Source: Allomesorhizobium camelthorni
GTDB taxonomy: Bacteria > Pseudomonadota > Alphaproteobacteria > Rhizobiales > Rhizobiaceae
Length of the DNA stretch: 64,000 nucleotides
Assembly: GCF_011045125.1 (NCBI RefSeq)
Contig: NZ_JAAKZF010000020.1
Coordinates: forward strand, 1 to 64,000
Direction of reading: 5' to 3'
Part shown: positions 53,114 to 63,582 of the stretch, one piece after another
Numbering within the stretch: the first letter of the stretch is position 1
Layout: the number at the start of each line of letters is the position of its first letter
Translations under genes and position numbers: made by a program
Notes under the pieces: model-generated
What the model was told of the DNA's origin: nothing
The model's input: only the letters and a program-made list of their open reading frames with translations
The model's database searches: none

Positions 53114-53731
53114 TCAGGGATAAAACACCGCTTCGCCCTCCAGCGCTTCCTCCAGCATTCTCTCGTATTTGCCGCGCGGCACGTCGATCGCCCCGAAGCG
53201 TTTCAAATGCTCCGTCGTGAACTGCGTGTCGAGGAGCACAAAGCCGCGCTCGCGCAGGCGCTCGACCAGCCGCACGAGGCAAGCCTTGGAGGCGTCGGCT
53301 TCCCTGGAGAACATGCTTTCGCCGAAGAAGACGCGGCCGAGCGTCACTCCGTAGAGCCCGCCCACAAGCTCCCGGTCATGCCACGCCTCGACCGAATGGC
53401 AGTGGCCTCGCTCGAACAGTCCGATATAGGCTTCACGGATCGGCTGGTTGATCCAGGTCGACTTGCGCTCTTCCCGGGCTTCGGCGCAGGCGTCGATCAC
53501 GCCGGCGAAGGCGCAGTCGAAGCGGATCTCGAAACGACCCCTGCGCATCGTTTTGCGCAGGCTCCGAGGAATGTGGAACGTGTCCAGCGGAATGATGCCG
53601 CGCGTTTCGGGCCTGACCCAGAAGACTTCCGGGTCGCTCGCGCTCTCGGCCATCGGAAACACGCCCGACGCATAGGCTTTCAGGAGCAGGTCGGTCGGGA
53701 TGCGGTAGCCGGGCGCGTATGGTCGGGTCAT
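53114..53731 (-). CDS. aat: Leucyl/phenylalanyl-tRNA--protein transferase
   Basis: A 205-aa transferase that adds Leu or Phe to N-terminal Arg/Lys of proteins, marking them for ClpAP (N-degron pathway). Motifs are [51 protein letters not shown], the catalytic region ACAEARE...[24 protein letters not shown] and [18 protein letters not shown]. The start [19 protein letters not shown] is as usual. It follows accC by 9 bp, last gene of the operon. Confidence 0.95.
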   Translation of the reverse strand: MTRPYAPGYRIPTDLLLKAYASGVFPMAESASDPEVFWVRPETRGIIPLDTFHIPRSLRKTMRRGRFEIRFDCAFAGVIDACAEAREERKSTWINQPIREAYIGLFERGHCHSVEAWHDRELVGGLYGVTLGRVFFGESMFSREADASKACLVRLVERLRERGFVLLDTQFTTEHLKRFGAIDVPRGKYERMLEEALEGEAVFYP

Positions 53732-53740
53732 CGACCGCGA

Positions 53741-55084
53741 TTATACCGTCTCCGCCAGGTGTTTTTCCAGCCAGTGGATGTCGTAGTCGCCATTGGCGAT
53801 GTCGGCATTGCCGACGAGATCGCGGAACAGCGGCAGCGTGGTCTTGATGCCGTCCACGACGAATTCGTCCAGGGCGCGACGCAGCCGCATCATGCATTCC
53901 ACCCGGTTGCGGCCATGCACGATCAGCTTGCCGATCAGGCTGTCGTAATAGGGCGGAATTCGGTAGCCGGAATAGACGCCCGAATCGACGCGGATGCCGA
54001 GGCCGCCCGGCGTATGGAAATGCGTGATCGTGCCCGGCGACGGGGTGAATGTGCGCGGATCCTCGGCATTGATGCGGCACTCGATGGCATGGCCCAGGAA
54101 ACGCACTTCGTCCTGGCGCACCGATAGCCCGCCGCCCGACGCGACCCGGATTTGCTCGTGCACCAGATCGATGCCGGTGATCGCCTCCGTCACCGGATGC
54201 TCGACCTGCAGTCTGGTGTTCATCTCGATGAAGTAGAACTCGCCGTCCTCATAGAGGAATTCGATCGTGCCGGCGCCCGAATAGCCGAGATCGGCGATTG
54301 CCCTGGCGCAGGTCTCGCCGATCCGGGTGCGCTGCTCCTCGTTGAGGGCTGGCGAATTCGCTTCTTCCCAGACCTTCTGGTGGCGGCGCTGCAGCGAACA
54401 ATCGCGCTCGCCGAGGTGGATGCCCTTGCCTGCGCCGTCGCCGAAAACCTGAATCTCGATGTGGCGCGGTTTTTCGAGAAACTTCTCGATATAGACCTCG
54501 CTGTTGCCGAAGGCAGCGCCGGCCTCGCTGCTGGCCGTCTGCAGCGCCCGGATCAGATCTTGTTCGGTGCGCGCGACCTTCATGCCGCGGCCGCCGCCGC
54601 CGGCCGAAGCCTTGATGATCACGGGATAGCCGATTTCGGCGGCGATGCGTTTGGCCTCGCCTTCATCGGACACCGCGCCCTCGGAGCCGGGGACGACCGG
54701 AATGCCGAGGCGCTTGGCGGTGCGCTTGGCTTCGATCTTGTCGCCCATGACGCGGATATGGTCGCCCGACGGGCCGATAAAGGTGATGTTGTGGGCGGCC
54801 AGTATGTCGGCGAACTTGGCGTTTTCGGACAGGAAGCCGTAGCCCGGATGCACCGCATCCGCGCCGGTGATCTCGCAGGCGGCGACGATCTGATGGATGT
54901 TGAGATAGCTGTCGCGCGAGGGCGGCGGGCCGATGCAGACGCTTTCGTCGGCCAGGCGAACATGCATGGCGTCGGCATCGGCGGTCGAGTGGACGACGAC
55001 CGTCTTGATGCCGAGTTCCTTCGCCGCGCGCAGGACCCGAAGGGCGATCTCACCGCGATTGGCGATCAGGATTTTCTGGAACAT
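53741..55084 (-). CDS. accC: Acetyl-CoA carboxylase biotin carboxylase subunit
   Basis: A 447-aa biotin carboxylase. It carboxylates the biotin of AccB with ATP and bicarbonate. Domains in order: the N-terminal BC domain ([35 protein letters not shown]), the ATP-grasp domain with the glycine-rich loop [12 protein letters not shown], the biotin-binding region [19 protein letters not shown], the metal-binding [20 protein letters not shown] (with EMNxR Asn and Arg) and a C-terminal domain containing [12 protein letters not shown]. The length is normal. Spacing to accB upstream is 19 bp. Confidence 0.97.
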   Translation of the reverse strand: MFQKILIANRGEIALRVLRAAKELGIKTVVVHSTADADAMHVRLADESVCIGPPPSRDSYLNIHQIVAACEITGADAVHPGYGFLSENAKFADILAAHNITFIGPSGDHIRVMGDKIEAKRTAKRLGIPVVPGSEGAVSDEGEAKRIAAEIGYPVIIKASAGGGGRGMKVARTEQDLIRALQTASSEAGAAFGNSEVYIEKFLEKPRHIEIQVFGDGAGKGIHLGERDCSLQRRHQKVWEEANSPALNEEQRTRIGETCARAIADLGYSGAGTIEFLYEDGEFYFIEMNTRLQVEHPVTEAITGIDLVHEQIRVASGGGLSVRQDEVRFLGHAIECRINAEDPRTFTPSPGTITHFHTPGGLGIRVDSGVYSGYRIPPYYDSLIGKLIVHGRNRVECMMRLRRALDEFVVDGIKTTLPLFRDLVGNADIANGDYDIHWLEKHLAETV

Positions 55085-55103
55085 GAGGTGCGGCTTCCCG
55101 GGG

Positions 55104-55571
55104 CTACTCGATGACTACGAGCGGCATGCCGAATTCCACCGGCTGGCCGTCTTCGATAAGGATCGCGGTCACCGTTCCCGAACGCGGCGAGGGAATCTGG
55201 TTCATCGTCTTCATCGCCTCGATGATCAGCAGCGTCTGGCCCTCCTTGACTTGCTGTCCCACATCGATGAACGGCTTTGCATCGGGCGAGGGGGCCAGAT
55301 AGGCGGTGCCAACCATCGGCGAGGGCACTGCGTTCTTCGACAGGTCGGCGACAGGGGCCGGGGCCTGCACGGGCGCCGATGGCGCGGGGGCCGGCGCGTG
55401 ATGAAGGACCGGCGCGGGCGCATGGACGCTGTGAACGGCCTGCGCATGGCGCGACACGCGCACCTTCAGATCGTCCAGCTCGACCTCGATCTCGGTGAGA
55501 TTCGTGTCGTTCAGGATACCGGCGAGATCGCGGATCAGCTGCTGGTCAACACCGGTCTTCTTTGTCGACAT
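55104..55571 (-). CDS. accB: Acetyl-CoA carboxylase biotin carboxyl carrier protein
   Basis: A 155-aa BCCP. The N-terminal part ([20 protein letters not shown]) is followed by a Pro/Ala-rich linker (residues ~45-85) and the biotinyl domain with the biotinylation motif [17 protein letters not shown] (Lys in EAMKTMN). The 'thumb' region ([20 protein letters not shown]) is present. It accepts biotin from BirA and shuttles carboxyl between AccC and AccAD. The upstream frame is open for ten codons, but MSTKKTG is the conventional start. It lies 26 bp from aroQ. Confidence 0.96.
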   Translation of the reverse strand: MSTKKTGVDQQLIRDLAGILNDTNLTEIEVELDDLKVRVSRHAQAVHSVHAPAPVLHHAPAPAPSAPVQAPAPVADLSKNAVPSPMVGTAYLAPSPDAKPFIDVGQQVKEGQTLLIIEAMKTMNQIPSPRSGTVTAILIEDGQPVEFGMPLVVIE

Positions 55572-55597
55572 GTCGGAACCTTTTCCTGTTCTGTCTG

Positions 55598-56032
55598 TCA
55601 CAGCCGCGCCGCCAGCGCCTGAAGTGCCAGAGTATAGCCTAGCGGACCGAAGCCGCAGATCATGCCGGTCGAGACGGGCGCAATCATCGATGTGTGCCGA
55701 AACGCCTCGCGGGCATGAATGTTCGAAAGATGCACTTCCGCGACCGGCAAAGGCGAAACCGAGCGGATCGCGTCATGTATGGCGATGGAGGTGTGGGTAT
55801 AGGCGCCTGCATTGATGACGATGCCGGCCGCCTTCTCGCCTGCCTCCTGGATCCAGTCGACCAGATCGCCTTCATGGTTTGACTGGCGAAAAACGATCTC
55901 CAGCCCCAATGCCGCGCCGGCCTTCCTGCAATCCTCCTCGATGCCGGCCAGCGTCGTTCCGCCATATATGCCGGGTTCCCGCTTGCCGAGCGCGTTGAGG
56001 TTGGGACCGTTCAGGATGAAAATCGTTTTCAA
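55598..56032 (-). CDS. aroQ: Type II 3-dehydroquinate dehydratase
   Basis: A 144-aa dehydroquinase of the shikimate pathway. Motifs are [20 protein letters not shown], in which the N-terminal Asn and Arg-Tyr motifs and Tyr24-like residue are conserved, then [33 protein letters not shown] (with catalytic His region) and [18 protein letters not shown] ([14 protein letters not shown] signature). The start is TTG 56032: AAGGTG lies six bases upstream and the protein then begins MKTIFILNG as in the family. An ATG 21 bp upstream is also in frame. First gene of aroQ-accB-accC-aat. Confidence 0.95.
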   Translation of the reverse strand: MKTIFILNGPNLNALGKREPGIYGGTTLAGIEEDCRKAGAALGLEIVFRQSNHEGDLVDWIQEAGEKAAGIVINAGAYTHTSIAIHDAIRSVSPLPVAEVHLSNIHAREAFRHTSMIAPVSTGMICGFGPLGYTLALQALAARL

Positions 56033-56162
56033 TATATGCACCTTTCGCCGCACCAGAAGGCATCTGGCGCGCCGGGACTTCTATAATGGGCATAGAGCGC
56101 CGCGAAAAGAGCGCAAGCAGCTTCTTTCTCTGTCCACAGCGGCGGGCGTCGAAACCGCCCGA

Positions 56163-56984
56163 TTAGCAGGTAGCGGCCTCGATGCAGGTCTTGGCGGCCG
56201 CGATCTTCTCGGTCAGGACATCCTTGCCGAGCGCGCCGAACACGACCTCGTTGCCAACGACATAGGACGGCGTTCCGGTGATCGCAAGGCGATTGGCGAG
56301 TTCATAGGTTTGGGAGAACGCCTTGGTGATCTCGGGGTTCTTCATCTCCTCACGCAGCCTGGCCTCATCGACGCCGAGCGACAATGCAATCTTGATCGCG
56401 CTGTCTTCGCTGGCGCGGCCGGCTCCGCCGAGCAGCGCATTGTGGAACTCGCCGTATTTTTCAGGCGCCAGCGCGCGGAACGCCATCGAGACGACATGGG
56501 CCTTCTGAGAGTCCGGGCCGAGGATGGGGAATTCCTTGAGCACGAAGCGCAGTTCCGGATCCGCCGCGGTCAGCGCCAGCATGTCTTCCTGAGCGCGTTT
56601 GCAGTAGGCGCAATTGTAATCGTAGAACTCGACGATCGTGACCTTGCCGTTCGGATTGCCGACGACGCCGTCATAGGCGGAGTTGAAGATCTCGGCCTTG
56701 GCTTCCTTGATCACCTGCAGGTGGGCGACGCGCTGCTCTTCCTGCTGCTTGGTTTCGAGCGCCTGCTGCACCTCGATCATCAATTCGGGGTTCGACAGGA
56801 GGTATTCGCGCACGATCGTCTCGACCTGCTTCCGGTCGAGTTGCGTCTCGGCCGCGGCGACCGTCACCACCTGCGGTGCATCTTCAGCCTTGGCGATTTG
56901 CGGCTTGCCGGCAACGAAGCCCGCCGCCAGCAACCCGAAAGCCACGGCGACGCCGGCTGTTCCCAACAAAAGTGCCTTGTTCAT
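56163..56984 (-). CDS. DsbA family thiol:disulfide oxidoreductase
   Basis: A 273-aa periplasmic thioredoxin-fold protein. The signal peptide is MNKALLLGTAGVAVAFGLLA (cleavage near AGKPQIAKA). An N-terminal helical part (residues ~45-95) includes LSNPELMIEVQQALETKQQE. The active-site CxxC is Cys-Ala-Tyr-Cys in NCAYCKRAQED. The cis-Pro loop is in ITGTPSYVVGNEV, typical of DsbA/Com1-like proteins. GVVGNPNGKVTIVEFYDYN is the family opening. It makes or isomerises disulfides in exported proteins. Its ATG is 51 bp downstream of the M48 gene, same strand. Confidence 0.93.
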   Translation of the reverse strand: MNKALLLGTAGVAVAFGLLAAGFVAGKPQIAKAEDAPQVVTVAAAETQLDRKQVETIVREYLLSNPELMIEVQQALETKQQEEQRVAHLQVIKEAKAEIFNSAYDGVVGNPNGKVTIVEFYDYNCAYCKRAQEDMLALTAADPELRFVLKEFPILGPDSQKAHVVSMAFRALAPEKYGEFHNALLGGAGRASEDSAIKIALSLGVDEARLREEMKNPEITKAFSQTYELANRLAITGTPSYVVGNEVVFGALGKDVLTEKIAAAKTCIEAATC

Positions 56985-57034
56985 GTTCGTTTCCTCTGGA
57001 GTTTCCGTTCAGTCGTCCGACCGGCGCTGAAAGT

Positions 57035-58438
57035 TCATTTCTTTTTGCTCGGCATCTTGTAGTTAATAATGTCCTGGGCGCGAACCCAACCTGGCGCGCC
57101 GCGCTTGAATCTCTGCTGGGCGCGGGCCGCGAAGATTTTCGCATCCTTGTATGCGCCGCGATAGAAATGCCCTTCGGCGGTCGCAAGTTCCGCTTCCGGA
57201 ATCTCGCCGAGCTGACCATAGGCCTGCGCGAGGTAGCGATAGCCAGAACTGTTCTCGCGGTCCCGCTGAAGTCCCTTCTTGATCTCGGCGACCGCCTTCT
57301 TCAGCGAAGCCGGATCGCCGACCGCGATCAGCGCCTGGCCAAGCGAAATCGGCAGGATGCCGGATTTGACGGGGTCCAGCCGCACCGCGGTGGTGTATGC
57401 GCCGACCGCGTCCGCCGGACGGTTGGCCTTCATCAGTATGTCGCCGCGCAATTCGTGGAAATACGGGTTATTGGGCTGCGCCTTGATCAGCGCGTCTGCC
57501 TTGCCGAGCGCCGATCGCGGATTGCCGTACATGTAGGTGGCCATCGCATCGCCATACTGCGCCGGCAGGCCCTGCGGGTTCTTGCGGAACAGCCGCGCCG
57601 CCGCCGACTGACCCTGCGTGTAGACGGCGATCTTAGCGCGCATCATGTCGTGGCGCTGCTGCAGCGTCGACGAATCCGCGCGGTCGTAATTGGGGCTGTT
57701 CTTCGCCAGTTGCTCGAGATTGGCGATGCGCTCGCGCGGCATAGGATGGCTGACCTGATAGGGATCGACGCGCGACCCGGAAAGCGCCAGCGCATTCTGG
57801 AAGCGCTGGAAGGTCTTCAGCATGCCCTTGGCCGACTGTCCCGTCGCCTCGAGATAGGTGATCGCCGAGCGGTCGGCCGTGGTTTCCTCCGAGCGCTGGT
57901 AGCCAAGCAGCCCGCGCCGCGCCATCTCGCCGCCGCCAACTGCGAGGCCGCCGCCGGCCCGGGCGAGTTCACCGGAGTTCGCGGCCGCGCCGGCAACCAC
58001 CGCGCCGATGCCGAGCAGTCCGGCCACGACCGCCATGGTCTGGGCGCGAGCCAGTTGTTCGCGCAGGCGCTCCTGGTGGCCGCCGGCTATGTGGCCGGCC
58101 TCGTGCGCTATGACCCCGATGATCTCATTGGGGGTCTCCGATTGCAGCAGCGCGCCGGTATTGATGAACATGCGCCGCCCGGCCACGAAGGCGTTGAAAC
58201 GGGTGTCGTTGATCAGGATGATGTCGATGCCGGATTTGGAAAGGCCGGAGACCTTGAGGATCGGCCGCGCATAGTCGCGGACCAGCGCTTCGATTTCGGC
58301 ATCGCGCACGACCGGCAGATTGGCCTGGGCCGAGGCGCTGCCTGAGGCTGTCACGCTCACGGCGAGAGCAAGCGACACCGCTGTCAGCGCTCGCGTCGTT
58401 TTGGCCAGTTTTGCAAAGATCGGAAATCGTGCGTGCAT
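57035..58438 (-). CDS. M48 family metalloprotease with TPR region (BepA-like)
   Basis: A 467-aa exported protease. A signal peptide (HARFPIFAKLAKTTRALTAVSLALAV, cleavage after SASAQA) leads to a peptidase M48 domain with VIAHEAGHIAGGHQERL (HEAGH Zn motif) and the third ligand Glu in RSEETTADRSAI. The C-terminal ~200 residues form TPR-like helices (ALGKADALIKAQPNNPYFHE, GQLGEIPEAELATAEGHFYR). BepA/YfgC of E. coli has this architecture and maintains outer-membrane assembly. Starts at 58465 (MARLPVV) and 58498 are also in frame; the start here is uncertain. Confidence 0.88.
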   Translation of the reverse strand: MHARFPIFAKLAKTTRALTAVSLALAVSVTASGSASAQANLPVVRDAEIEALVRDYARPILKVSGLSKSGIDIILINDTRFNAFVAGRRMFINTGALLQSETPNEIIGVIAHEAGHIAGGHQERLREQLARAQTMAVVAGLLGIGAVVAGAAANSGELARAGGGLAVGGGEMARRGLLGYQRSEETTADRSAITYLEATGQSAKGMLKTFQRFQNALALSGSRVDPYQVSHPMPRERIANLEQLAKNSPNYDRADSSTLQQRHDMMRAKIAVYTQGQSAAARLFRKNPQGLPAQYGDAMATYMYGNPRSALGKADALIKAQPNNPYFHELRGDILMKANRPADAVGAYTTAVRLDPVKSGILPISLGQALIAVGDPASLKKAVAEIKKGLQRDRENSSGYRYLAQAYGQLGEIPEAELATAEGHFYRGAYKDAKIFAARAQQRFKRGAPGWVRAQDIINYKMPSKKK

Positions 58439-58575
58439 AGCGGGAACCACTGGTAAACGAGCCATGGTGGGATGAAAAGTCGAAGCGCCGCATTTCATGA
58501 ACTTGTGATCCCCACATCAATCGGGCATTTGTGCGGCGCGTTGCCTGGGGCGCATATGAAGGAATAGTGCGGAAC

Positions 58576-59724
58576 ATGGCGGTTTCACTCTCCCGGCGCG
58601 GCGATGTCGAGCCCTTCCACGCGATGGACGTGCTCGCCGAAGCCAATCGGCTGAAGGCGCTCGGCAAGCCGGTGATCTCAATGGCGGTCGGGCAGCCGTC
58701 GGACCCGGCGCCGACGCTGGTCCGCGAGGCCGCGGCAAGCGCGCTGGTCGACGGCCGCATCGGCTACACAGACGCGCTGGGCACGGCCGAATTGCGCAGC
58801 GCCATAGCATCCCACTATCAGGAACATTACGGGCTTGAAGTGCCGGCGGCGCGGATTGCCGTGACCACCGGATCCTCGGCAGCATTCAATCTGGCGTTTC
58901 TGGCGATGTTCGACACCGGCGACCGCGTCGCCATCGCCGCGCCCGGCTATCCGGCCTACCGCAACATCATGAAAGCGCTCGGCCTCGATGTCGTCGAGAT
59001 CGAACTCGAAGGCGCTGCCTATCTCCACGCCGAGCACCTTCGGGCGGCGCATGCCGAAAAGCCGCTCAAAGGGGCACTTTTCGCCAGCCCGGCCAATCCG
59101 ACGGGAGCCGTGATTCCGGCGGACGACCTCGAAGTGCTCGTCCGGACGGCCGAGGAACTTGGAATCGCATTGATTTCCGATGAGATTTACCACCGGCTGG
59201 CCTATTCGGCGCCCGATACCACGGCGCTCGCCTTCAGCGGCGACGTGACCGTCATCAACTCATTCTCGAAATACTATTGCATGACCGGCTGGCGGATCGG
59301 CTGGATGGTTCTGCCGGAAAAGCTCGTCCGCCCGGTCGAACGCATCCAGCAGAGCCTCTACATCTCCGCGCCCGAACTGTCGCAGATTGCCGCGGCGCAG
59401 GCGTTCCGGGCAACCGACGAGCTGGAGGCGGTCAAGGCGCGCTATGCCTGGAACCGCGATCTCTTGATGCAAAGGCTCCCGGAACTCGGCTTTGCTCTGG
59501 CAGCGCCGATGGACGGGGCATTCTATGCCTATTGCGACGTTTCCCGGCTGACCAATGACAGCATGGAATTTGCCCGCGCGATGCTGGCGGAGGCGCATGT
59601 CGCGGCAACGCCGGGCCATGATTTCGATCCGCTCGCCGGCCAGCGCTTCATGCGCTTCTCCTATGCCGGAAGCCATGACGATATGACCGAAGCGCTGGAT
59701 CGCATCGGCCGATGGCTCGCATGA
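58576..59724 (+). CDS. Class I/II pyridoxal-phosphate-dependent aminotransferase
   Basis: A 382-aa type I fold aminotransferase: [89 protein letters not shown] and the PLP lysine in [18 protein letters not shown]. The C-terminal Arg that binds the carboxylate is in [13 protein letters not shown]. Closest to aspartate/aromatic aminotransferase-like enzymes; the substrate is not determined. Upstream codons to 58531 are open. It overlaps glsA by 4 bp (ATGA). Confidence 0.92.
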   Translation: MAVSLSRRGDVEPFHAMDVLAEANRLKALGKPVISMAVGQPSDPAPTLVREAAASALVDGRIGYTDALGTAELRSAIASHYQEHYGLEVPAARIAVTTGSSAAFNLAFLAMFDTGDRVAIAAPGYPAYRNIMKALGLDVVEIELEGAAYLHAEHLRAAHAEKPLKGALFASPANPTGAVIPADDLEVLVRTAEELGIALISDEIYHRLAYSAPDTTALAFSGDVTVINSFSKYYCMTGWRIGWMVLPEKLVRPVERIQQSLYISAPELSQIAAAQAFRATDELEAVKARYAWNRDLLMQRLPELGFALAAPMDGAFYAYCDVSRLTNDSMEFARAMLAEAHVAATPGHDFDPLAGQRFMRFSYAGSHDDMTEALDRIGRWLA

Positions 59725-60665
59725 CGGAAGCGCCAATGCCTGAAATCGAAGCCGTGCTCCCGGATATCGCTGCCGAGATGGCCGCTCGCGCCGATCGCGG
59801 TGACGTCGCAACCTACATTCCGCAACTCGGCAAGGTTGATCCACGAAAATTCGGCCTGACTGTCGCCATGGTGGACGGACGCGTGTTTTACGCAGGCGAT
59901 GCCGACGAAGCGTTTTCGATCCAAAGCATATCCAAGGTGTTCACGCTGACCTTGGCGCTCGGCAAAGTCGGCGATGCGCTGTGGCGAAGGGTAGGGCGCG
60001 AGCCTTCGGGAAATCCGTTCAATTCGATCGTCCAGCTTGAGCAAGAGCACGGTATACCGCGCAATCCGTTCATCAATCCTGGCGCGATCGTCGTTTCGGA
60101 CGTGCTGCTGGCGGGGCATCAGCCGCGTGAGGCGATTGGCGAAATCCTGCGCTTCGTGCAGTTCCTGGCCGACGATGAAACGGTGTTCATCGACCGTGAG
60201 GTCGCTGCGTCAGAGCGGGCGACCGGCCACCGCAACTTCGCGCTCGCCAATTACATGCGTTCCTTCGGCAATCTTGACCATGCAGCCGAACTCGCGCTCG
60301 GCGTCTATTTCCACCACTGCGCCATCGCCATGACGTGCCGCCAACTGGCGTTGGCCGGCCGGTTTCTGGCCTGCGATGGCCACAATCCGGCGACCGGTCA
60401 TTCGGTTGTCTCAGCCGAGCGGGCGAGGCGCATCAACGCGCTGATGCTGACTTGCGGCCATTATGACGGATCAGGCGACTTCGCATTCAGGGTCGGCATT
60501 CCGGGCAAGAGCGGCGTCGGCGGCGGCATCCTCGGCGTCGTTCCGGGCGTTGCGTCGATGGCAGTCTGGTCGCCCGGCCTCAACGCCGCCGGAAATTCCA
60601 GGCTTGGATCGATCGCGCTGGAAAAGCTCGCCAAGGCGATGAACTGGTCGATCTTTTCGCCTTGA
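59721..60665 (+). CDS. glsA: Glutaminase
   Basis: A 314-aa glutaminase, hydrolysing glutamine to glutamate and ammonia. The serine-dependent catalytic motif [11 protein letters not shown] (S-x-x-K) is intact; other blocks are [81 protein letters not shown] and [10 protein letters not shown]. The start [12 protein letters not shown] at 59721 overlaps the aminotransferase stop as ATGA; ATG 59712 is an alternative. The two genes form a pair linking Gln/Glu with transamination. Confidence 0.95.
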   Translation: MTEAPMPEIEAVLPDIAAEMAARADRGDVATYIPQLGKVDPRKFGLTVAMVDGRVFYAGDADEAFSIQSISKVFTLTLALGKVGDALWRRVGREPSGNPFNSIVQLEQEHGIPRNPFINPGAIVVSDVLLAGHQPREAIGEILRFVQFLADDETVFIDREVAASERATGHRNFALANYMRSFGNLDHAAELALGVYFHHCAIAMTCRQLALAGRFLACDGHNPATGHSVVSAERARRINALMLTCGHYDGSGDFAFRVGIPGKSGVGGGILGVVPGVASMAVWSPGLNAAGNSRLGSIALEKLAKAMNWSIFSP

Positions 60666-60683
60666 GCCACCAGCGCGCCAAAG

Positions 60684-60721
60684 AAAAGGCCCGCATCGCC
60701 GTCCGCGGTGCAGGCCCCTTT
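60684..60721. terminator. Terminator between glsA and the rne 3' end
   Basis: AAAAGGCCCGCATCGCC pairs imperfectly with GGTGCAGGCCCCTTT around GTCCGC, flanked by an A-run and T-run, so it can act for glsA (+) and for rne (-) which ends at 60744. Confidence 0.6.
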
Positions 60722-60743
60722 AGTTATTCAGCATAAATGCTTA

Positions 60744-61790
60744 TCAGAAAAAGCTTTTTCGCTGCCACCATCCAGCCTTTTTCGGCTTTTCGTCGGCGGA
60801 TTCGATCTCTTCCTCGCCAGTCGACGACACGAGCTTGACGACTGGCGCGACCGGCTTTTCATCTGCCGTATCGGACGTTTCTGCCGGATCGGCGGCCGCT
60901 TCGACCGGTTCAGCGGCCTTGCGCCGCGGGGCGCGCGGCTTCTTCGGCTTTTCTTCGGCCGGCACGGCAACCGCTTCCGGCTCGGCTATCGCCGGTTCCG
61001 CGGAAACAGTTGCTTCCGCAGCCTCTTCAGCCTTCACCTTTTTCGGCCTTGCGGCGCGTCGAGGCTTCTTGGGCTGTTCGTCTACAGCGGCGACCTCCTC
61101 GGTCGGTGTCGCAACGACGGCAGCGTCTTCCGTCACCTGCTCCGACAAAGCCTCGACGGCTGCGGGCTCCGCCGCAAACGTCTCGTCCTGCTGCTCCGCT
61201 CCGTCCTCGTCGCGCCGGTTGCGCTTGCCACCGCGCTTGCCGCGGCGGCGCTTCTTGCGGTCGACATCCTCGCCGCCTTCCCCGGCAGCCTCGGCTGCTA
61301 CGGGTTCAGCCGTCTCAGCGGCCTCGGCGCGATCTTCGTCGCTAGCGGCCACAACATCCTGCGTCGCCGCGCCTTCTACATGCGTGACATCGCGGTCGCG
61401 ATCCTTGCCGCCGCGCCGTCTGCGGCGCTTGCGGCGCTTGCGGTCGCGTTGCTCGCCGGTTTCGGCTCTCTGGATCGGCTGTGCGGGCCGTTCTTCGGCC
61501 GCGGTCTCGACGACTTCTTCCTCTTCCTCGACGATTTCGTCCTCCGGCTCGTCATAGACAGGAGCGGGCAGGGGCGCGAGACCGCCAACAGGCTTCTCGG
61601 CGACTGCGCCACGGAAGATCGCGTAATGCTGCGCGCCGACCGTGTCGTCCATCTCGATCGTGATCGTCAGGCCGAAGCGCGCCTCAAGTTCGGCAAGGGT
61701 GCTGCGCTTGTGGTTGAGCACGTAGAGCGCGGTCGAGGTCGGGGTGCGCACCGTAATGTGGTTGCGCGAATCCTTGATCAGGAATTCCTG
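60744..61790 (-). pseudogene. rne: Ribonuclease E, C-terminal part, out of frame with the catalytic half
   Basis: The reading after the frameshift covers 348 residues. It begins QEFLIKDSRNHITVRTPTST (small domain, conserved in RNase E), continues LARFGLTITIEMDDTVGAQH and goes on as the usual low-complexity acidic/basic scaffold (DRKKRRRGKRGGKRNRRDED, many Ala/Glu/Lys/Arg) that binds RNA and degradosome partners, ending in GWWQRKSFF. It has no start of its own in a good place. Removing one base near 61790-61791 joins it to the catalytic half to give ~945 residues. Confidence 0.85.
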
Positions 61791-63582
61791 CGATGGCCCG
61801 GACCACCAGCAGCGCCACGGACGATTCCGAACGCACATGCCCGGTTCCGCCGCAATGCGGGCAGGGCTTCATCGTCGATTCGAGCACGCTGGCGCGGATG
61901 CGCTGGCGCGACATCTCCATCAGGCCGAAATGCGAGATGCGGCCGACCTGGATGCGCGCGCGATCGTTCTTGAGGCAATCCTTCAGGCGCTTCTCGACCG
62001 CACGGTTGTTGCGGTTCTCCTCCATGTCGATGAAGTCGATGACGATCAGGCCCGCGAGATCGCGCAGCCGAAGCTGCCGGGCGACTTCCTCGGCCGCTTC
62101 GAGATTGGTGTGGAGCGCGGTTTCCTCGATCGAATGCTCCTTGGTTGAGCGCCCGGAGTTCACGTCGATCGCAACCAGCGCCTCGGTCTGGTTGATGATG
62201 ATGTAGCCGCCTGACTTCAGCGTCACCTGCGGCTGAAGCATCCGGTCGAGTTGCGCCTCGATGCCGTTGCGCACGAAGATCGGCGTCGTGTCGCGATAGG
62301 GCTGCACCACCTTTGCATGGCTCGGCATCAGCATGCGCATGAAGTCCTTGGCTTCACGGTAGCCGTCTTCGCCCGAGACCAGAACCTCGTCGATATCCTT
62401 GTTGTAGAGATCGCGCACCGAACGCTTGATCAGGCTGCCTTCCTCATAGACGAGGGCGGGCGCGGTCGACTGGAGCGTCAGCGTCCTGACCGTTTCCCAG
62501 AGCCGCATCAGATATTCGTAGTCGCGCTTGATCTCTGCCTTGGTGCGGCTTTCGCCGGCGGTGCGCAGGATGACGCCCATGCCCTGCGGCACTTCGAGAT
62601 CCTGCACCACTTCCTTCAGGCGCTTGCGGTCCTGGGCATTGGTGATCTTGCGCGAAATGCCGCCGCCGCGAGCGGTGTTCGGCATCAGCACCGAATAACG
62701 TCCGGCGAGCGACAGATACGTGGTCAGGGCCGCGCCCTTGTTGCCGCGCTCTTCCTTGACCACCTGCACCAGCAGGATCTGCCGGCGCTTGATGACTTCC
62801 TGGATCTTGTAGTGGCGGCGCACCGGCTTGCGGCGGTTGCGGACCTCCTCGAGCGCGTCTTCGGCGCCGACCGATTCGATCTCATGCTCGTCGCCATTGG
62901 ATCCGGGCACTTCTTCGAGCACGCCGCCGCGATCGTTTTCCGTCAGGCTCGACTTGGAAATTTCCTCGGAAACGACGTGGGCGTCCGCCGTGGCGGCCAT
63001 CGCAATGTTGGTTGCGTCGTCCAGAGCGGCATCCGGCGAAATTTCTGCGGCTTCGGCATCGGCTGCGCTGCCGTCATCTCCGGCGACCGGCTCGGCCAGG
63101 CCGGCATCGTCGTCTGCGGCAAGCCTCTCATCGGTCTCGTCGTCGCCCGCGGCTTCGCCGTCTTCGCCGCTCTCAGCGGCGGATCGCACTTCGCCGCTGC
63201 GGTCGCGGTTCTTGCCGCCGCGCCTGCGGCGACGTCCGCGATTACGGTCGTGGCGGTCTTCGCCTTCGCCGTCCTCGTCGTTCTCCTCCTCGGCCGCCTC
63301 GGCTTCCGCGCGAAGCAGCGCCTGACGGTCCGCAACCGGGATCTGGTAGTAGTCGGGGTGAATTTCACTGAAGGCGAGGAAACCGTGCCGGTTTCCGCCA
63401 TATTCGACAAAGGCTGCCTGAAGGGAGGGTTCTACCCGCGTGACGCGGGCGAGATAGATGTTTCCTTTGAGCTGCTTCTTATCCTGGGATTCAAAATCGA
63501 ATTCTTCGATACGGTTACCGTGAACAACGACGACCCGTGTTTCCTCCGGGTGGGAGGCGTCTATTAGCATCTTGTTGGGCAT
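61684..63582 (-). CDS. rne: Ribonuclease E, N-terminal catalytic part (frameshifted after the Zn-link)
   Basis: As given, 632 residues of which 1-597 are genuine. MPNKMLIDASHPEETRVVVV and QLKGNIYLARVTRVEPSLQA open the S1 domain, which is interrupted by an acidic/basic insert (~95-265) as usual in alphaproteobacteria. The RNase H/DNase I part follows, with catalytic Asp473 (AIDVNSGR) and Asp516 (VIDFIDM), then the Zn-link Cys574/Cys577 (PCPHCGGTG). After ...LLVVRAI the frame changes to 35 unrelated residues. RNase E cleaves single-stranded RNA and is central to mRNA decay and rRNA maturation. The truncated form would lack the small domain and scaffold. Confidence 0.9.
   Translation of the reverse strand: MPNKMLIDASHPEETRVVVVHGNRIEEFDFESQDKKQLKGNIYLARVTRVEPSLQAAFVEYGGNRHGFLAFSEIHPDYYQIPVADRQALLRAEAEAAEEENDEDGEGEDRHDRNRGRRRRRGGKNRDRSGEVRSAAESGEDGEAAGDDETDERLAADDDAGLAEPVAGDDGSAADAEAAEISPDAALDDATNIAMAATADAHVVSEEISKSSLTENDRGGVLEEVPGSNGDEHEIESVGAEDALEEVRNRRKPVRRHYKIQEVIKRRQILLVQVVKEERGNKGAALTTYLSLAGRYSVLMPNTARGGGISRKITNAQDRKRLKEVVQDLEVPQGMGVILRTAGESRTKAEIKRDYEYLMRLWETVRTLTLQSTAPALVYEEGSLIKRSVRDLYNKDIDEVLVSGEDGYREAKDFMRMLMPSHAKVVQPYRDTTPIFVRNGIEAQLDRMLQPQVTLKSGGYIIINQTEALVAIDVNSGRSTKEHSIEETALHTNLEAAEEVARQLRLRDLAGLIVIDFIDMEENRNNRAVEKRLKDCLKNDRARIQVGRISHFGLMEMSRQRIRASVLESTMKPCPHCGGTGHVRSESSVALLVVRAIAGIPDQGFAQPHYGAHPDLDRALRAQPQAQHPCRT

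Noticed and set aside
60744-61838. Separate 364-aa gene after rne
   Set aside because: Its first ~16 residues are an out-of-frame reading of rne, and the rest is the conserved RNase E continuation, so it is a frameshifted part and not an independent gene.
62251-63567. 438-aa plus-strand open frame over rne
   Set aside because: Antisense reading of the RNase E gene, without family features; the opposite strand has conserved catalytic motifs.
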